Source: Candidatus Jorgensenbacteria bacterium RIFCSPLOWO2_01_FULL_45_25b
GTDB taxonomy: Bacteria > Patescibacteriota > Minisyncoccia > UBA6257 > GWB1-50-10
DNA: 46,372 nt
Direction of reading: 5' to 3'
NCBI GenBank assembly: GCA_001781035.1
Contig: MFKK01000008.1
Span: forward strand, 1 to 46,372
Shown: in pieces, positions 24,018 to 32,050 of the stretch
How positions within the stretch are numbered: position 1 is the stretch's first letter
Layout of the letters: every line of letters starts with the position of its first letter
Made by a program: the position numbers and the translations under genes
Notes under the pieces: model-generated
The model's database searches: none
What the model was told of the DNA's origin: nothing
What the model saw: the letters and a program-made list of their open reading frames with translations, nothing else

Positions 24018-24084
24018 GTTATGACTGCACGTTTCGGTTGTTCCTGATTTTTTGGGAAAGCACAATCGCTTTCTATTTTCTTTT

Positions 24085-25656
24085 ATGAAAGGCAAGACAT
24101 TACAAGTTGACGGAAACCATCTTCGTTTGGAAGATGTTGCTTTATTTGTTTCGGATTCTTCTTTTAAGCTTCGGGTTTCTCCCGTGGCGCTGATTCGGGT
24201 TCGGGCATCGCATTCTTTCGTCGCGAATGAACTTGGTGAACGGGTGGTGTATGGCGTAAATACTGGATTTGGGCCGATGGCTTCGTTTATGATTGGTCCG
24301 GACAAGCTTGTCACGCTTCAATATAATCTTGTTCGGAGCCATGCTTCCGGAATCGGCAACCCCCTTCCCGAGAGATATGTCGCCGCGGCGATGATTGTCC
24401 GTTTGAATACGTTGCTTCGCGGATACTCCGGCGTTTCCGAGGAGCTTATTCACAAGCTTGTTCTTTTTTTGAATCGTCGTATCTTTCCCGTTGTTCCGGA
24501 GCACGGCGCGGTTGGAACGAGCGGGGATTTGGTTCAGCTCGCGCATATCGCGCTTGCGTTGATTGGCGAAGGAGAGGTTTTGCATGAGGGAAAGAGACAG
24601 GCAACAGCAAAAGTTCTTCAGAAATTAGGCATTTTGCCTCATGTTCTTTTGCCGAAGGAGGGACTCTCGCTTATCAATGGAACATCGCTTATGTCTGGTA
24701 TCGGAGCGCTTGGCGTGCTTCACGCGGAACGATTACTTTCACTCGCGCTTCGGGCGGGAGCTCTCGCGCTTGAATCCGTTTCGGCTTATTCGGACGGCAT
24801 TCTTTCGGAGCTTCATGAGCTTCGTCCTCATTCCGGACAGAAGGAGGCCGCGCGCGTTCTTCGGGAGCTTGTTCGCGCGTCTGAATTTTTGCGCGACCGC
24901 GCGAGGCTTTCAAAACGTTCCCGCGCGGGGGTGGAACATATCAATGATGACGTTCAGGAATTTTATTCTTTCCGGTGCATTCCGCAGATTTTGGGGCCCG
25001 TGTTGGACACGATTCGGAATGCCCGCGGAGTTTTGCAGATTGAGATTAATTCTGTGACGGATAATCCGATTGTGGATGTCGCGAACAAGAAATTTCTTCA
25101 TGGAGGAAATTTTCACGGAGAGTATGTCGCGACCGCGCTTGATGAGATGAAGGCGGGACTTGTAAAACTTACGATGCTTTCGGAGCGGAGGACGAACTAC
25201 TTTTTGCACGCGAAGATTAATCATCGTTTTCCGCCGTTTCTTAATATGGACACGCCCGGACTTACTCTCGCGCTTCAAGGATTGCAGTTTGTTTCAACTT
25301 CCACGACCGCGCTTAGCCAGACGTACGCGTTTCCGCATCGGGTTCATTCCATTCCGACGAATAACGATAATCAGGATTTGGTGAGCATGGGCGCGGACGC
25401 GGCTCTGCTTTTTATGAAGGTGGTGGAGCAAGCGTATATTGTTTTGGGAATTGAGCTTGTATCGCTTTGTCAGACGGTTGATATTTTGAAGGGGGAGCAG
25501 AAACTTTCCGAATCTTCGCGCGAGCTGTATCGGGCGGTGCGCGCGATTATCCCTCCCGTTATTCAGGACCGTCCTCTTTCTTTGGAATTGCAGAGTCTTA
25601 TTTCGTTTCTTCAGAATACGGAGCGGTTTGATATTTCCTTTCGATTAAGTTCGTAG
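24085..25656 (+). CDS. Aromatic amino acid / histidine ammonia-lyase family enzyme (MIO type)
   Basis: 523 residues from the ATG at 24085 (the track starts at a TTG 33 bases earlier). Catalytic Tyr56 is in VVYGVNTGFG. The MIO-forming loop is GAVGTSGDLVQLAH, where the usual Ala-Ser-Gly is Thr145-Ser146-Gly147. The helical core includes EINSVTDNPIV and THAL-family NNDNQDLVSMG. Such enzymes remove ammonia from His, Phe or Tyr, or act as aminomutases. No other histidine-degradation gene is present, so catabolism is unlikely. Tight linkage to ThiF-like, ligase and nitroreductase genes suggests a biosynthetic role. The substrate cannot be decided from sequence. Confidence 0.92.
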   Translation: MKGKTLQVDGNHLRLEDVALFVSDSSFKLRVSPVALIRVRASHSFVANELGERVVYGVNTGFGPMASFMIGPDKLVTLQYNLVRSHASGIGNPLPERYVAAAMIVRLNTLLRGYSGVSEELIHKLVLFLNRRIFPVVPEHGAVGTSGDLVQLAHIALALIGEGEVLHEGKRQATAKVLQKLGILPHVLLPKEGLSLINGTSLMSGIGALGVLHAERLLSLALRAGALALESVSAYSDGILSELHELRPHSGQKEAARVLRELVRASEFLRDRARLSKRSRAGVEHINDDVQEFYSFRCIPQILGPVLDTIRNARGVLQIEINSVTDNPIVDVANKKFLHGGNFHGEYVATALDEMKAGLVKLTMLSERRTNYFLHAKINHRFPPFLNMDTPGLTLALQGLQFVSTSTTALSQTYAFPHRVHSIPTNNDNQDLVSMGADAALLFMKVVEQAYIVLGIELVSLCQTVDILKGEQKLSESSRELYRAVRAIIPPVIQDRPLSLELQSLISFLQNTERFDISFRLSS

Positions 25657-25660
25657 CATC

Positions 25661-26734
25661 ATGAAGCCGGTTTTTTTTTCTCCCAACGTTTCTTCCCATC
25701 GCAGGCGGATTTTTTCGCTTCGTCGGAGGAAAGATATACGTGTTTTTGATTCGTACCGCGACCAGCTGTACGACCTTTTTTTGGTTCGGAATCCGGATAT
25801 AAAACTTTCTCCCAAAGATGCTTCCCGCCGTTTTGGAGCTTTTTTAAGTGAGGTTGTTTCTAAGCATTCTCTTTTTGAGTGCGGGAGGTGGGTTTTTTTT
25901 CCGTGGAACAAAACACTTGTCCACTTGCTAAACCAAGAGGATTTTTATGAGCTTCGGACGGCGCGAAACCGCGACCTTATTACGCCCGAGGAGCAGGGAA
26001 TTCTTGCGTCAAGCGTTCTTTCTATCGCGGGACTTAGCGTTGGGAATTCAGCCTTTCTTACCCTTCTTCTTGAGGGTTTTTCGGACTTCCATATTTCCGA
26101 CCCCGATACACTTTCGGTTTCAAATCTTAACAGGATTCGTTCGGGCGTTTCTTCGCTTGGAGTTTCAAAAACAACCATTGCTTTGGAGGAGGCGTATGAG
26201 CTTCATCCGTACGCGATTATTCATCCTTTTTCGCGGGGGATTCGGAGCATGAAGAATGCCTTATTATTTTTAAAGAAAGACGGGCGTCCGGTTTCCGCGC
26301 TTATTGAGGAGGTTGATGATATCGGCGCGAAGATTCTTCTTCGGCAAGTGGCCTCCAAGTTACGCGTTCCGGTTGTTACCGCGACCGATTGTGGCAATAA
26401 CGCGCTTATTGATGTTGAGCGGTTTGATATTGAACCGCGCCGGGAGTTGTTTCACGGAGCGCTTCGCGGAGTTTCCCCGCAAACACTTTCTTCTATGGAT
26501 TTTCCCGAAAGAATGAAACTTGTTGACAGGATTGTGGGAAGGAAGTTTCTTTCAAGTCGTATGAAGGAGTCGCTTTCGCGTGTCGGGAATACTCTTTATT
26601 CTTGGCCCCAGTTGGGGAGCGCGGTTATGCTTAGCGGCGCCGCCGTTGCCCACGTTGTGAGAAAAATTGTTCTTGGTTCCAATATGCCAAGCGGGAGGTA
26701 TGTTGTTGATTTTGACGGGATATTTAATGGTTAA
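25661..26734 (+). CDS. ThiF/E1-like adenylyltransferase resembling the N-terminal half of MoeY-type proteins
   Basis: 357 residues, starting 4 bases after the lyase stop. The ATP-binding Rossmann region is LSIAGLSVGNSAFLTLLLEG followed by DPDTLSVSNLNRI, the E1/ThiF pattern with its acidic residue and Asn-Arg pair. There is no Zn-binding CxxC pair or obvious catalytic cysteine. The upstream segment RNRDLITPEEQ and the later TATDCGNNALIDVERFD recall actinobacterial proteins (Mycobacterium Rv1355c/MoeY type) in which ThiF is fused to a nitroreductase; a nitroreductase gene occurs separately at 28821. Its likely reaction is carboxylate adenylation. The similarity is from memory. Confidence 0.82.
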   Translation: MKPVFFSPNVSSHRRRIFSLRRRKDIRVFDSYRDQLYDLFLVRNPDIKLSPKDASRRFGAFLSEVVSKHSLFECGRWVFFPWNKTLVHLLNQEDFYELRTARNRDLITPEEQGILASSVLSIAGLSVGNSAFLTLLLEGFSDFHISDPDTLSVSNLNRIRSGVSSLGVSKTTIALEEAYELHPYAIIHPFSRGIRSMKNALLFLKKDGRPVSALIEEVDDIGAKILLRQVASKLRVPVVTATDCGNNALIDVERFDIEPRRELFHGALRGVSPQTLSSMDFPERMKLVDRIVGRKFLSSRMKESLSRVGNTLYSWPQLGSAVMLSGAAVAHVVRKIVLGSNMPSGRYVVDFDGIFNG

Positions 26735-26749
26735 GGATATGAACATACT

Positions 26750-27310
26750 ATGAAAACAACAAAAATAATCTTTCTTCGGCATGCTGAAACTCAAAAAGAC
26801 CCTCTGGTGAATGCCGTATTGTGGGGGCTTTCCGAGAGAGGAAGAGCGCAAGCGGAAGAGGTTTCAAAACAGCCGATTATGAGTACGGTTGATATGATTT
26901 ATGTGTCGGAAGAAAAAAAGACGGCGTTTACGGCTGAACCGATTGCGAAGAAGTTCTCAAAAGAAGTTTGCGCGTCAGGTTTTTTTAATGAGGTCGGAAG
27001 AGGCGACAAGTTTTTTTCCGCCGAAGAATTTGAAGCAGAGAAAGCGCGACAACTTACCAACCTTTCGTATCGGGCGTTTGGCGGCGAGTCGGGGCTGGAC
27101 GCTCTTTTAAGATTTAAAAAAGGAATCAATGAGATTGTCAGAAAGAATCCGGAAAAAACTATTCTTATTGTGACTCACGGTACCATACTCAATATCTATT
27201 TTGCCGACATGTTGAACTTTTTTGAGAAGCTTCCTGAACGCTGGAGTAAGACGGCTTTTTGCGCGTACGGTATTATTGAGAATGGGGAGGTGAGAAAAGA
27301 CATTGTCTAG
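26750..27310 (+). CDS. Histidine phosphatase superfamily protein
   Basis: 186 residues. The catalytic RHG-type motif is IIFLRHAETQKD (His-Ala in place of His-Gly) and the second histidine is in ILIVTHGTILNIYF. Length and layout fit small phosphoglycerate-mutase-like phosphatases, not glycolytic mutases. It lies inside the lyase/ThiF/ligase cluster, 16 bp after the ThiF gene, so it may remove a phosphate from a pathway intermediate or may simply be a passenger. Substrate unknown. Confidence 0.85.
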   Translation: MKTTKIIFLRHAETQKDPLVNAVLWGLSERGRAQAEEVSKQPIMSTVDMIYVSEEKKTAFTAEPIAKKFSKEVCASGFFNEVGRGDKFFSAEEFEAEKARQLTNLSYRAFGGESGLDALLRFKKGINEIVRKNPEKTILIVTHGTILNIYFADMLNFFEKLPERWSKTAFCAYGIIENGEVRKDIV

Positions 27311-27347
27311 CTAGTATTATTGGTTTTTCGGAATTTAATAGAAGTTG

Positions 27348-27353
27348 TATTAT
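27348..27353 (+). promoter_or_regulatory. TATTAT box 6 nt before the AMP-ligase gene
   Basis: TTTTCG (27325-27330), 17-bp spacer, TATTAT (27348-27353), then GTATGT and the ATG at 27360. It would give a leaderless internal transcript within the cluster. Confidence 0.45.
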
Positions 27354-27359
27354 GTATGT

Positions 27360-28808
27360 ATGAGTGATATTCCCGAGGGGTTTTCAAAGGCGCTTGAGGT
27401 TTTTCGTCGCGCGGCAAAGACGGTTCCCGCGTATCAGGATTTTTTAAGGCGCCACGGAATACGGGCGGGAGAAGTTTCTTCCCCGTCTCATTTTTCGCGC
27501 CTTCCCATCACCGATAAGAAGAATTATATCAAGCACTATTCTTTTCGCCGACTTTTTTCCGGAGAGCGGATTCCTCCCATGATTCATATGAGTTCGGGCT
27601 CTTCCGGGAAGCCGACTTTTTGGTTTCGAGGAGACGAACATGAGGAGTGGGGCGGGGAGGCGCATGAGGCGGTTTTTCACGACATTTTTGGAATAAAAAA
27701 AGAAGAACCCACTCTTGTTATTATTTCCTTCGCGATGGGAGTTTGGGTCGCGGGAACATATACGCTTGCCGCGTGCCGAGAGGTTTCTCGGAGAGGGTAT
27801 CAGGTTTCCACGGTTACTCCCGGCATCGGGCAGAACGAGATTTTTCATATTCTTCGAGAGCTCGCGCCGAAATTCAATCACGTTATTCTTGTCGGATACC
27901 CGCCGTTTCTTGCGGATATATTGCGAACCGCTTCCAAAGAAGGAATTCTTCCCTCCAAGCGTTTTTCGGTTCTTGCCGCCGCGGATTTATTTTCGGAAGC
28001 GTGGCGTAATGGAATGCTTCCGTATCTTTCTCCCCGCGACCCCTATCGCGCGATTGTAAATATGTATGGTTCCGCGGACGCGGGAGTTATGGCGCATGAG
28101 ACCCCTCTTAGTATTTTTATGCGAAGAGCCTCTCTTTCAAATAAGGAGTTTTTTCGCGAGCTTTTCGGAGAGACCTCTCTTCTTCCGGGTTTGTATCAGT
28201 ATGACCCGTCGCGCCTGTTTTTTGAGGAGGTAAACCAGGAACTTATACTTACCACTTCCACCGCCACGCCGCTTATCCGTTACAATACGCATGATGTCGG
28301 GCGCGTTATACCGTATAGAGAGATGGTTCAGCTTCTTCGCCGTTTTTCATATTTTCAGGAGGCGGAGAAAAAGAAGTTTCTTCGGTGGAAGCTTCCGTTT
28401 CTTGTTATTAAAGGAAGGACGGATGTCGCGGTTACGTTTTACGGGCTGAATATCTTTCCCGAGCATATTCGGCAGACATTTGAAGACTCCCGCCTTTCAA
28501 CTATTCTTTCCGGAAGTTTCACGGCGTACAACGCGCATTCAAACCGAACGAAGAGAGAGCGTCTTTACGTGAGATTTGAGCTTCAGCGAAACACGCGTTC
28601 TTCACGGAAAATTCTTCGTGTTGTTGAGGAGGCGCTTTTTCATTCGCTTCGGCATACGAATACGGAATTTCGGAAGCTTTCCGACTCCTTAGGTTCGCGC
28701 GCCCGCCCTTCTGTTTCCCTTTTTTCTTTCGGAGACGAGCGTTTTACGGTTTTTCAGGCAAGAGGTATGATATCCTTAAAGGGTAAGAAGCCGCGTGTTG
28801 TTCTTTAA
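27360..28808 (+). CDS. Phenylacetate-CoA ligase-like (PaaK-type) AMP-binding enzyme
   Basis: 482 residues from the ATG at 27360. Adenylation motifs: phosphate loop MSSGSSGKPTFWF, aromatic/adenine-binding NMYGSADAG, and LIRYNTHDVGRVIPY for the ribose Asp, with a C-terminal domain after VIKGRTDVAVTFYGLNIFP, the PaaK hinge pattern. It should activate a carboxylic acid as acyl-AMP and pass it to CoA or another acceptor. A lyase producing an aryl-acrylate plus such a ligase is a familiar pairing. Substrate and acceptor are unknown; no carrier-protein gene is seen. Confidence 0.87.
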   Translation: MSDIPEGFSKALEVFRRAAKTVPAYQDFLRRHGIRAGEVSSPSHFSRLPITDKKNYIKHYSFRRLFSGERIPPMIHMSSGSSGKPTFWFRGDEHEEWGGEAHEAVFHDIFGIKKEEPTLVIISFAMGVWVAGTYTLAACREVSRRGYQVSTVTPGIGQNEIFHILRELAPKFNHVILVGYPPFLADILRTASKEGILPSKRFSVLAAADLFSEAWRNGMLPYLSPRDPYRAIVNMYGSADAGVMAHETPLSIFMRRASLSNKEFFRELFGETSLLPGLYQYDPSRLFFEEVNQELILTTSTATPLIRYNTHDVGRVIPYREMVQLLRRFSYFQEAEKKKFLRWKLPFLVIKGRTDVAVTFYGLNIFPEHIRQTFEDSRLSTILSGSFTAYNAHSNRTKRERLYVRFELQRNTRSSRKILRVVEEALFHSLRHTNTEFRKLSDSLGSRARPSVSLFSFGDERFTVFQARGMISLKGKKPRVVL

Positions 28809-28820
28809 TCTTTTTTTGTT

Positions 28821-29873
28821 ATGAGAGACGCCATTCATTCTATTTTAGAGCAGGCCATACACGCTCCATCCGGCGAGAACTGCCAGCCGTGGGAATTTGT
28901 CGCGCGAGAGAATTCCGTATCTGTTTATAATCTTCCCGAACGAGATAACAGTCTTTATAATTTTCGGGGACGTGGCTCTCTTGTCGCTCACGGAGCTCTT
29001 TTGGAAAACATCTCGCTTATCGCTCCCACTTATGGACTTCGCGCCGACATCGCTCTTTTTCCGGAGGGAGAGGAGGCGCGTCTTATCGCCACGGTTTCAT
29101 TTTCTTCAGCGGATACATATGTTTCGCCGCTTGTGGAGTGGATTCCGCGCCGAGCGACGAATCGGAAGTCGTACGAAAAAACATACAAACTTACCGAGAA
29201 GGAGAGAGAGTTGATTCGTAACTCTCCTCTTTCGGAAGAAGGGGAGGCGCGGCTTATTGAGGATGAGGCTTCTCGGAAGGAACTCGCTCGCGCTATTTCT
29301 TTGAACGAGCGGATTATTTTTGAGAATTATGACCTTCATTCGTTTCTTTTTTCTCATATTCGGTGGACGAGGAAAGAGGAGGCGGAGAAGGGCGGGGGGC
29401 TTTATATTGAAACTCTTGAGCTTCCCCCACCCGTTGCGGGCGGTTTTCGGCATCTGTTTTGGAGATGGAGGGTTCTTCAGGCGCTGAACCGTATTGGTTT
29501 TTCCAAATTTGTCGCCTTACAGAACGCCGGAACTTATTTTTCTTCTTCAGCTATAGGAGCTCTTATTCTTCCAGGAAGTTCTCCTTTGCATTTTCTTCGG
29601 GCGGGCAGGGCTATTCAACGAATGTGGCTTCGGCTTACCAGCGCGGGACTTTCCATGCAGCCTATTACCGGTCTTGTGTATCTGCGTGAACGAATTGTTT
29701 CGGGCGAGCCCGCGTCTCTTACTCCCCTTCATCAAACACTTATCCTTCGCTCATATCTTCTTATCGCGCATCTTTTTAAGGTCGAGGATGCCTGTATCGG
29801 AATGACGTTTCGCATAGGAAGGGCGCTTCCTCCCACTGCTTCTTCCGCGCACTTCTCGCCGAATATTTTATGA
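28821..29873 (+). CDS. Nitroreductase-family flavoprotein (MoeY C-terminal-like)
   Basis: 350 residues. The FMN-binding start APSGENCQPWEF and the middle motif PRRATNRKSYEK fit the nitroreductase fold, and TSAGLSMQPITGLVYL resembles the C-terminal core. It is longer than minimal nitroreductases, with an inserted helical region around residues 160-240. With the ThiF gene it would reconstitute a MoeY-like two-domain protein. It may oxidise or reduce the product made by the lyase and ligase. Its last codons overlap the start of the sensor kinase gene (ATGA), coupling the cluster to signalling. Confidence 0.83.
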   Translation: MRDAIHSILEQAIHAPSGENCQPWEFVARENSVSVYNLPERDNSLYNFRGRGSLVAHGALLENISLIAPTYGLRADIALFPEGEEARLIATVSFSSADTYVSPLVEWIPRRATNRKSYEKTYKLTEKERELIRNSPLSEEGEARLIEDEASRKELARAISLNERIIFENYDLHSFLFSHIRWTRKEEAEKGGGLYIETLELPPPVAGGFRHLFWRWRVLQALNRIGFSKFVALQNAGTYFSSSAIGALILPGSSPLHFLRAGRAIQRMWLRLTSAGLSMQPITGLVYLRERIVSGEPASLTPLHQTLILRSYLLIAHLFKVEDACIGMTFRIGRALPPTASSAHFSPNIL

Positions 29874-31507
29874 ATATTCTTGAGCTTTTTCGTTTTCAAA
29901 ATATTGACCTTCTTACGGTAGGCGTCGCGCTTGCGGCGAGTTTGTTTTTGGGAGGCATTACGTATTTTAATGACCGGCGAAGCATTACGCATCAGACATT
30001 TTTCTTATTTTCTATTTTTTCCGCCTGTTGGAGCACGCTTAATTATCTTACGTATCAATTTCCTTCGGACTTTGTCGTTATTTGGGTTCTTCGCCTCTCG
30101 GTTTTTTTTGCCGTTCTGCATTCCTTCGCGCTCTTTCAGCTTTTTTACGTGTTTCCAAAACCCAGCGTTCAATTTTCCAAGTTATATCGTTTTGGACTTG
30201 TTCCGCTTGTGCTTTTTACCGCCATACTGAATCTTACGCCGTTTGTGTTTCGCCGTGTTCTTGAATTTGATTCCGAGGGCAAGGTTTCAAAAGTATTGAA
30301 CGGCCCCGGCCTTCCGCTTTTTGCCGTTGTTACCGCGGGACTTACCCTTCTTACGATTATTTTTCTTTTGCGAAAGCTTTTTCGTTCTAGCGGGGAGACG
30401 CGTCGGCAGGTGAGGGTGATGTTTTTTGGGGTGATACTCTCGTTTGTGTTGATACTGCTTTTTAATCTGGTACTTCCGGCTTTTTATAATGACGCGCGGT
30501 TTATATCCCTTGGGGCGGTATTCACCTTTCCCTTTATCGCATTTACCGCGTATTCAATTTTAAAACACCACATGCTGAATGTGAAGATTATCGCGGCGGA
30601 GGCGCTTGTGTTCACGCTTTCTATCGTTACCTTCGCGGAGGTTGTTGTTTCAAAGGGTGTTCCAGGTATTCTGTTTCGTTCGGGTGTTTTTCTTCTCGTC
30701 CTTGCCTTTGGCGCCCTGCTTATCAGAAGCGTGCGAAGAGAGGTGGAACAGAGAGAGAAGTTGGAGGTTTTAACCCGAGAGCTTAGCGCCGCGAATGAAC
30801 GTCTCCGCGAGCTTGATAAGGTGAAGAGCGAGTTTCTTTCCTTCGCGTCTCATCAGGTGAAATCTCCGATGAGCGTCGTGAAGGGGTATGCCACGCTTAT
30901 TTATGACGGAACATACGGGCCGGTTTCGGAGAAGATTCGCGGGACCGCGGATAAGATTCGCGAGTCTGCCGACCGAATGATCGCGCTCGTTAACAATCTT
31001 CTTAGTCTTCGGAGGATTGAGGAGGGGAAGATGGATTACGCCCCGGAGCCTGTCGTTTTACAGGAACTTGTATCCAGTATCGCGGATGAGTTTAATATGC
31101 TCGCGGAAGAGAAGGGGCTTCAGTTTTCTTTTTCCTCCTCGGTCGGGGAGGCGCGGGCAAGTGTTGATACGCAGAAGTTTCGGCAGGTGATTCAGAATCT
31201 CATAGACAACTCCATTAAGTATACCGAGAGAGGCTGGGTTAAGGTTTCTTTGGATGTCGACAAATCAAAGAAGTTTTTGGTGGTTAGTGTTGCCGATTCC
31301 GGCAGAGGAATTCCCAAAGAACTTTTGCCAAAGCTTTTCCAGCAGTTTTCGCGCGACTCATCGGTGGCGAAGATGATTCAAGGGACGGGGCTCGGGCTCT
31401 ATATTGTTCGCCAGATTGTTGAGGCTCATCAGGGACGAGTGTGGGTGGAATCTTTGGGCGAGGGGCAGGGAAGCATCTTTTATGTTGCCGTACCGATGTT
31501 GGTTTGA
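29870..31507 (+). CDS. Membrane sensor histidine kinase
   Basis: 545 residues. The N-terminal ~285 residues contain about eight hydrophobic helices with no large external loop, so it probably senses something in or at the membrane. A short coiled coil (LEVLTRELSAANERLRELD) leads to the dimerisation/phosphoacceptor motif SFASHQVKSPMSVVKGYA, N box NLIDNSIKYTE, G1 VADSGRGIP and G2 GTGLGLYIV. It is a complete class I kinase. Its start overlaps the nitroreductase gene, and the next genes are a stand-alone receiver and a receiver-PilB fusion, the obvious phosphotransfer partners. Confidence 0.95.
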   Translation: MNILELFRFQNIDLLTVGVALAASLFLGGITYFNDRRSITHQTFFLFSIFSACWSTLNYLTYQFPSDFVVIWVLRLSVFFAVLHSFALFQLFYVFPKPSVQFSKLYRFGLVPLVLFTAILNLTPFVFRRVLEFDSEGKVSKVLNGPGLPLFAVVTAGLTLLTIIFLLRKLFRSSGETRRQVRVMFFGVILSFVLILLFNLVLPAFYNDARFISLGAVFTFPFIAFTAYSILKHHMLNVKIIAAEALVFTLSIVTFAEVVVSKGVPGILFRSGVFLLVLAFGALLIRSVRREVEQREKLEVLTRELSAANERLRELDKVKSEFLSFASHQVKSPMSVVKGYATLIYDGTYGPVSEKIRGTADKIRESADRMIALVNNLLSLRRIEEGKMDYAPEPVVLQELVSSIADEFNMLAEEKGLQFSFSSSVGEARASVDTQKFRQVIQNLIDNSIKYTERGWVKVSLDVDKSKKFLVVSVADSGRGIPKELLPKLFQQFSRDSSVAKMIQGTGLGLYIVRQIVEAHQGRVWVESLGEGQGSIFYVAVPMLV

Positions 31508-31522
31508 CAAAAAGGGCTTAAA

Positions 31523-31564
31523 CTTACGAGATCGTAACTCGTTAACGAGTTACGATCTCGTAAG
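31523..31564. repeat. REP-like palindrome, copy 3, between kinase and response regulator
   Basis: A perfect 42-bp palindrome without a loop; each 21-base arm is CTTACGAGATCGTAACTCGTT or its complement. It has the same core as the palindromes around the RAYT gene 10 kb away. It could terminate or attenuate transcription between the kinase and pilus genes. Confidence 0.95.
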
Positions 31565-31612
31565 AGTGTTTTGCTTACTCCGTCATTGCTTTTATTATTC
31601 CCTCTGATTCGT

Positions 31613-31618
31613 TATAAT
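31613..31618 (+). promoter_or_regulatory. TATAAT box 8 nt before the second response regulator
   Basis: TATAAT, then CAGAGCAT and the ATG at 31627. TTGCTT at 31586 is the nearest -35-like element, with a long 21-bp spacer. It predicts a leaderless start for the pilus operon. Confidence 0.5.
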
Positions 31619-31626
31619 CAGAGCAT

Positions 31627-32034
31627 ATGGAGCGAAAGAAATTTGTTATTCTTATCGCGGATGACAATCAGGATTTTTTGGATATTCTTATCGCGAAGCT
31701 TACCCGAGAGAAGTTTGACGTGCATACGGTTACGGACGGACGGGAGGCGATTGAGATGGCAAAAGAATTACGTCCCGACCTTCTTATTCTTGACCTTGAG
31801 ATGCCCGTTATGGGAGGAATGGAAGCGTTTTTTGAACTGCGAAAAGACTCGCGCTTCAGCAAGTTGAAGGTTGTGTTTATTACGACTCACGGGGATGACT
31901 CGGAGAAGACCGCGTGGGTGGACGACAAGTTCGCGCGGGAGGAGGGGATACGGGATTTTATCCGCAAGACCGACGACCTTGATTCAATCGTGAAACAAAT
32001 TTTGCGAATATTACGTGTTCCCGCGGGAGCATAA
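31627..32034 (+). CDS. Single-domain response regulator
   Basis: 135 residues, one receiver domain: acidic pair in ILIADDNQDF, phospho-acceptor in LLILDLEMPVMGG, Thr in VVFITTHGDD, Lys in DFIRKTDDL. A short insertion (AWVDDKFAREEGIR) precedes the last helix. No output domain. It is the first gene after the sensor kinase and directly precedes the receiver-PilB fusion, so it probably competes for or relays phosphate in the same pathway. Confidence 0.93.
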   Translation: MERKKFVILIADDNQDFLDILIAKLTREKFDVHTVTDGREAIEMAKELRPDLLILDLEMPVMGGMEAFFELRKDSRFSKLKVVFITTHGDDSEKTAWVDDKFAREEGIRDFIRKTDDLDSIVKQILRILRVPAGA

Positions 32035-32050
32035 TTTTTTTGTGTTTAAG

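Noticed and set aside
24085-25656. Histidine utilisation (hut) pathway
   Set aside because: Only the lyase-type gene is present; no urocanase, imidazolonepropionase or formimidoylglutamase genes are nearby.
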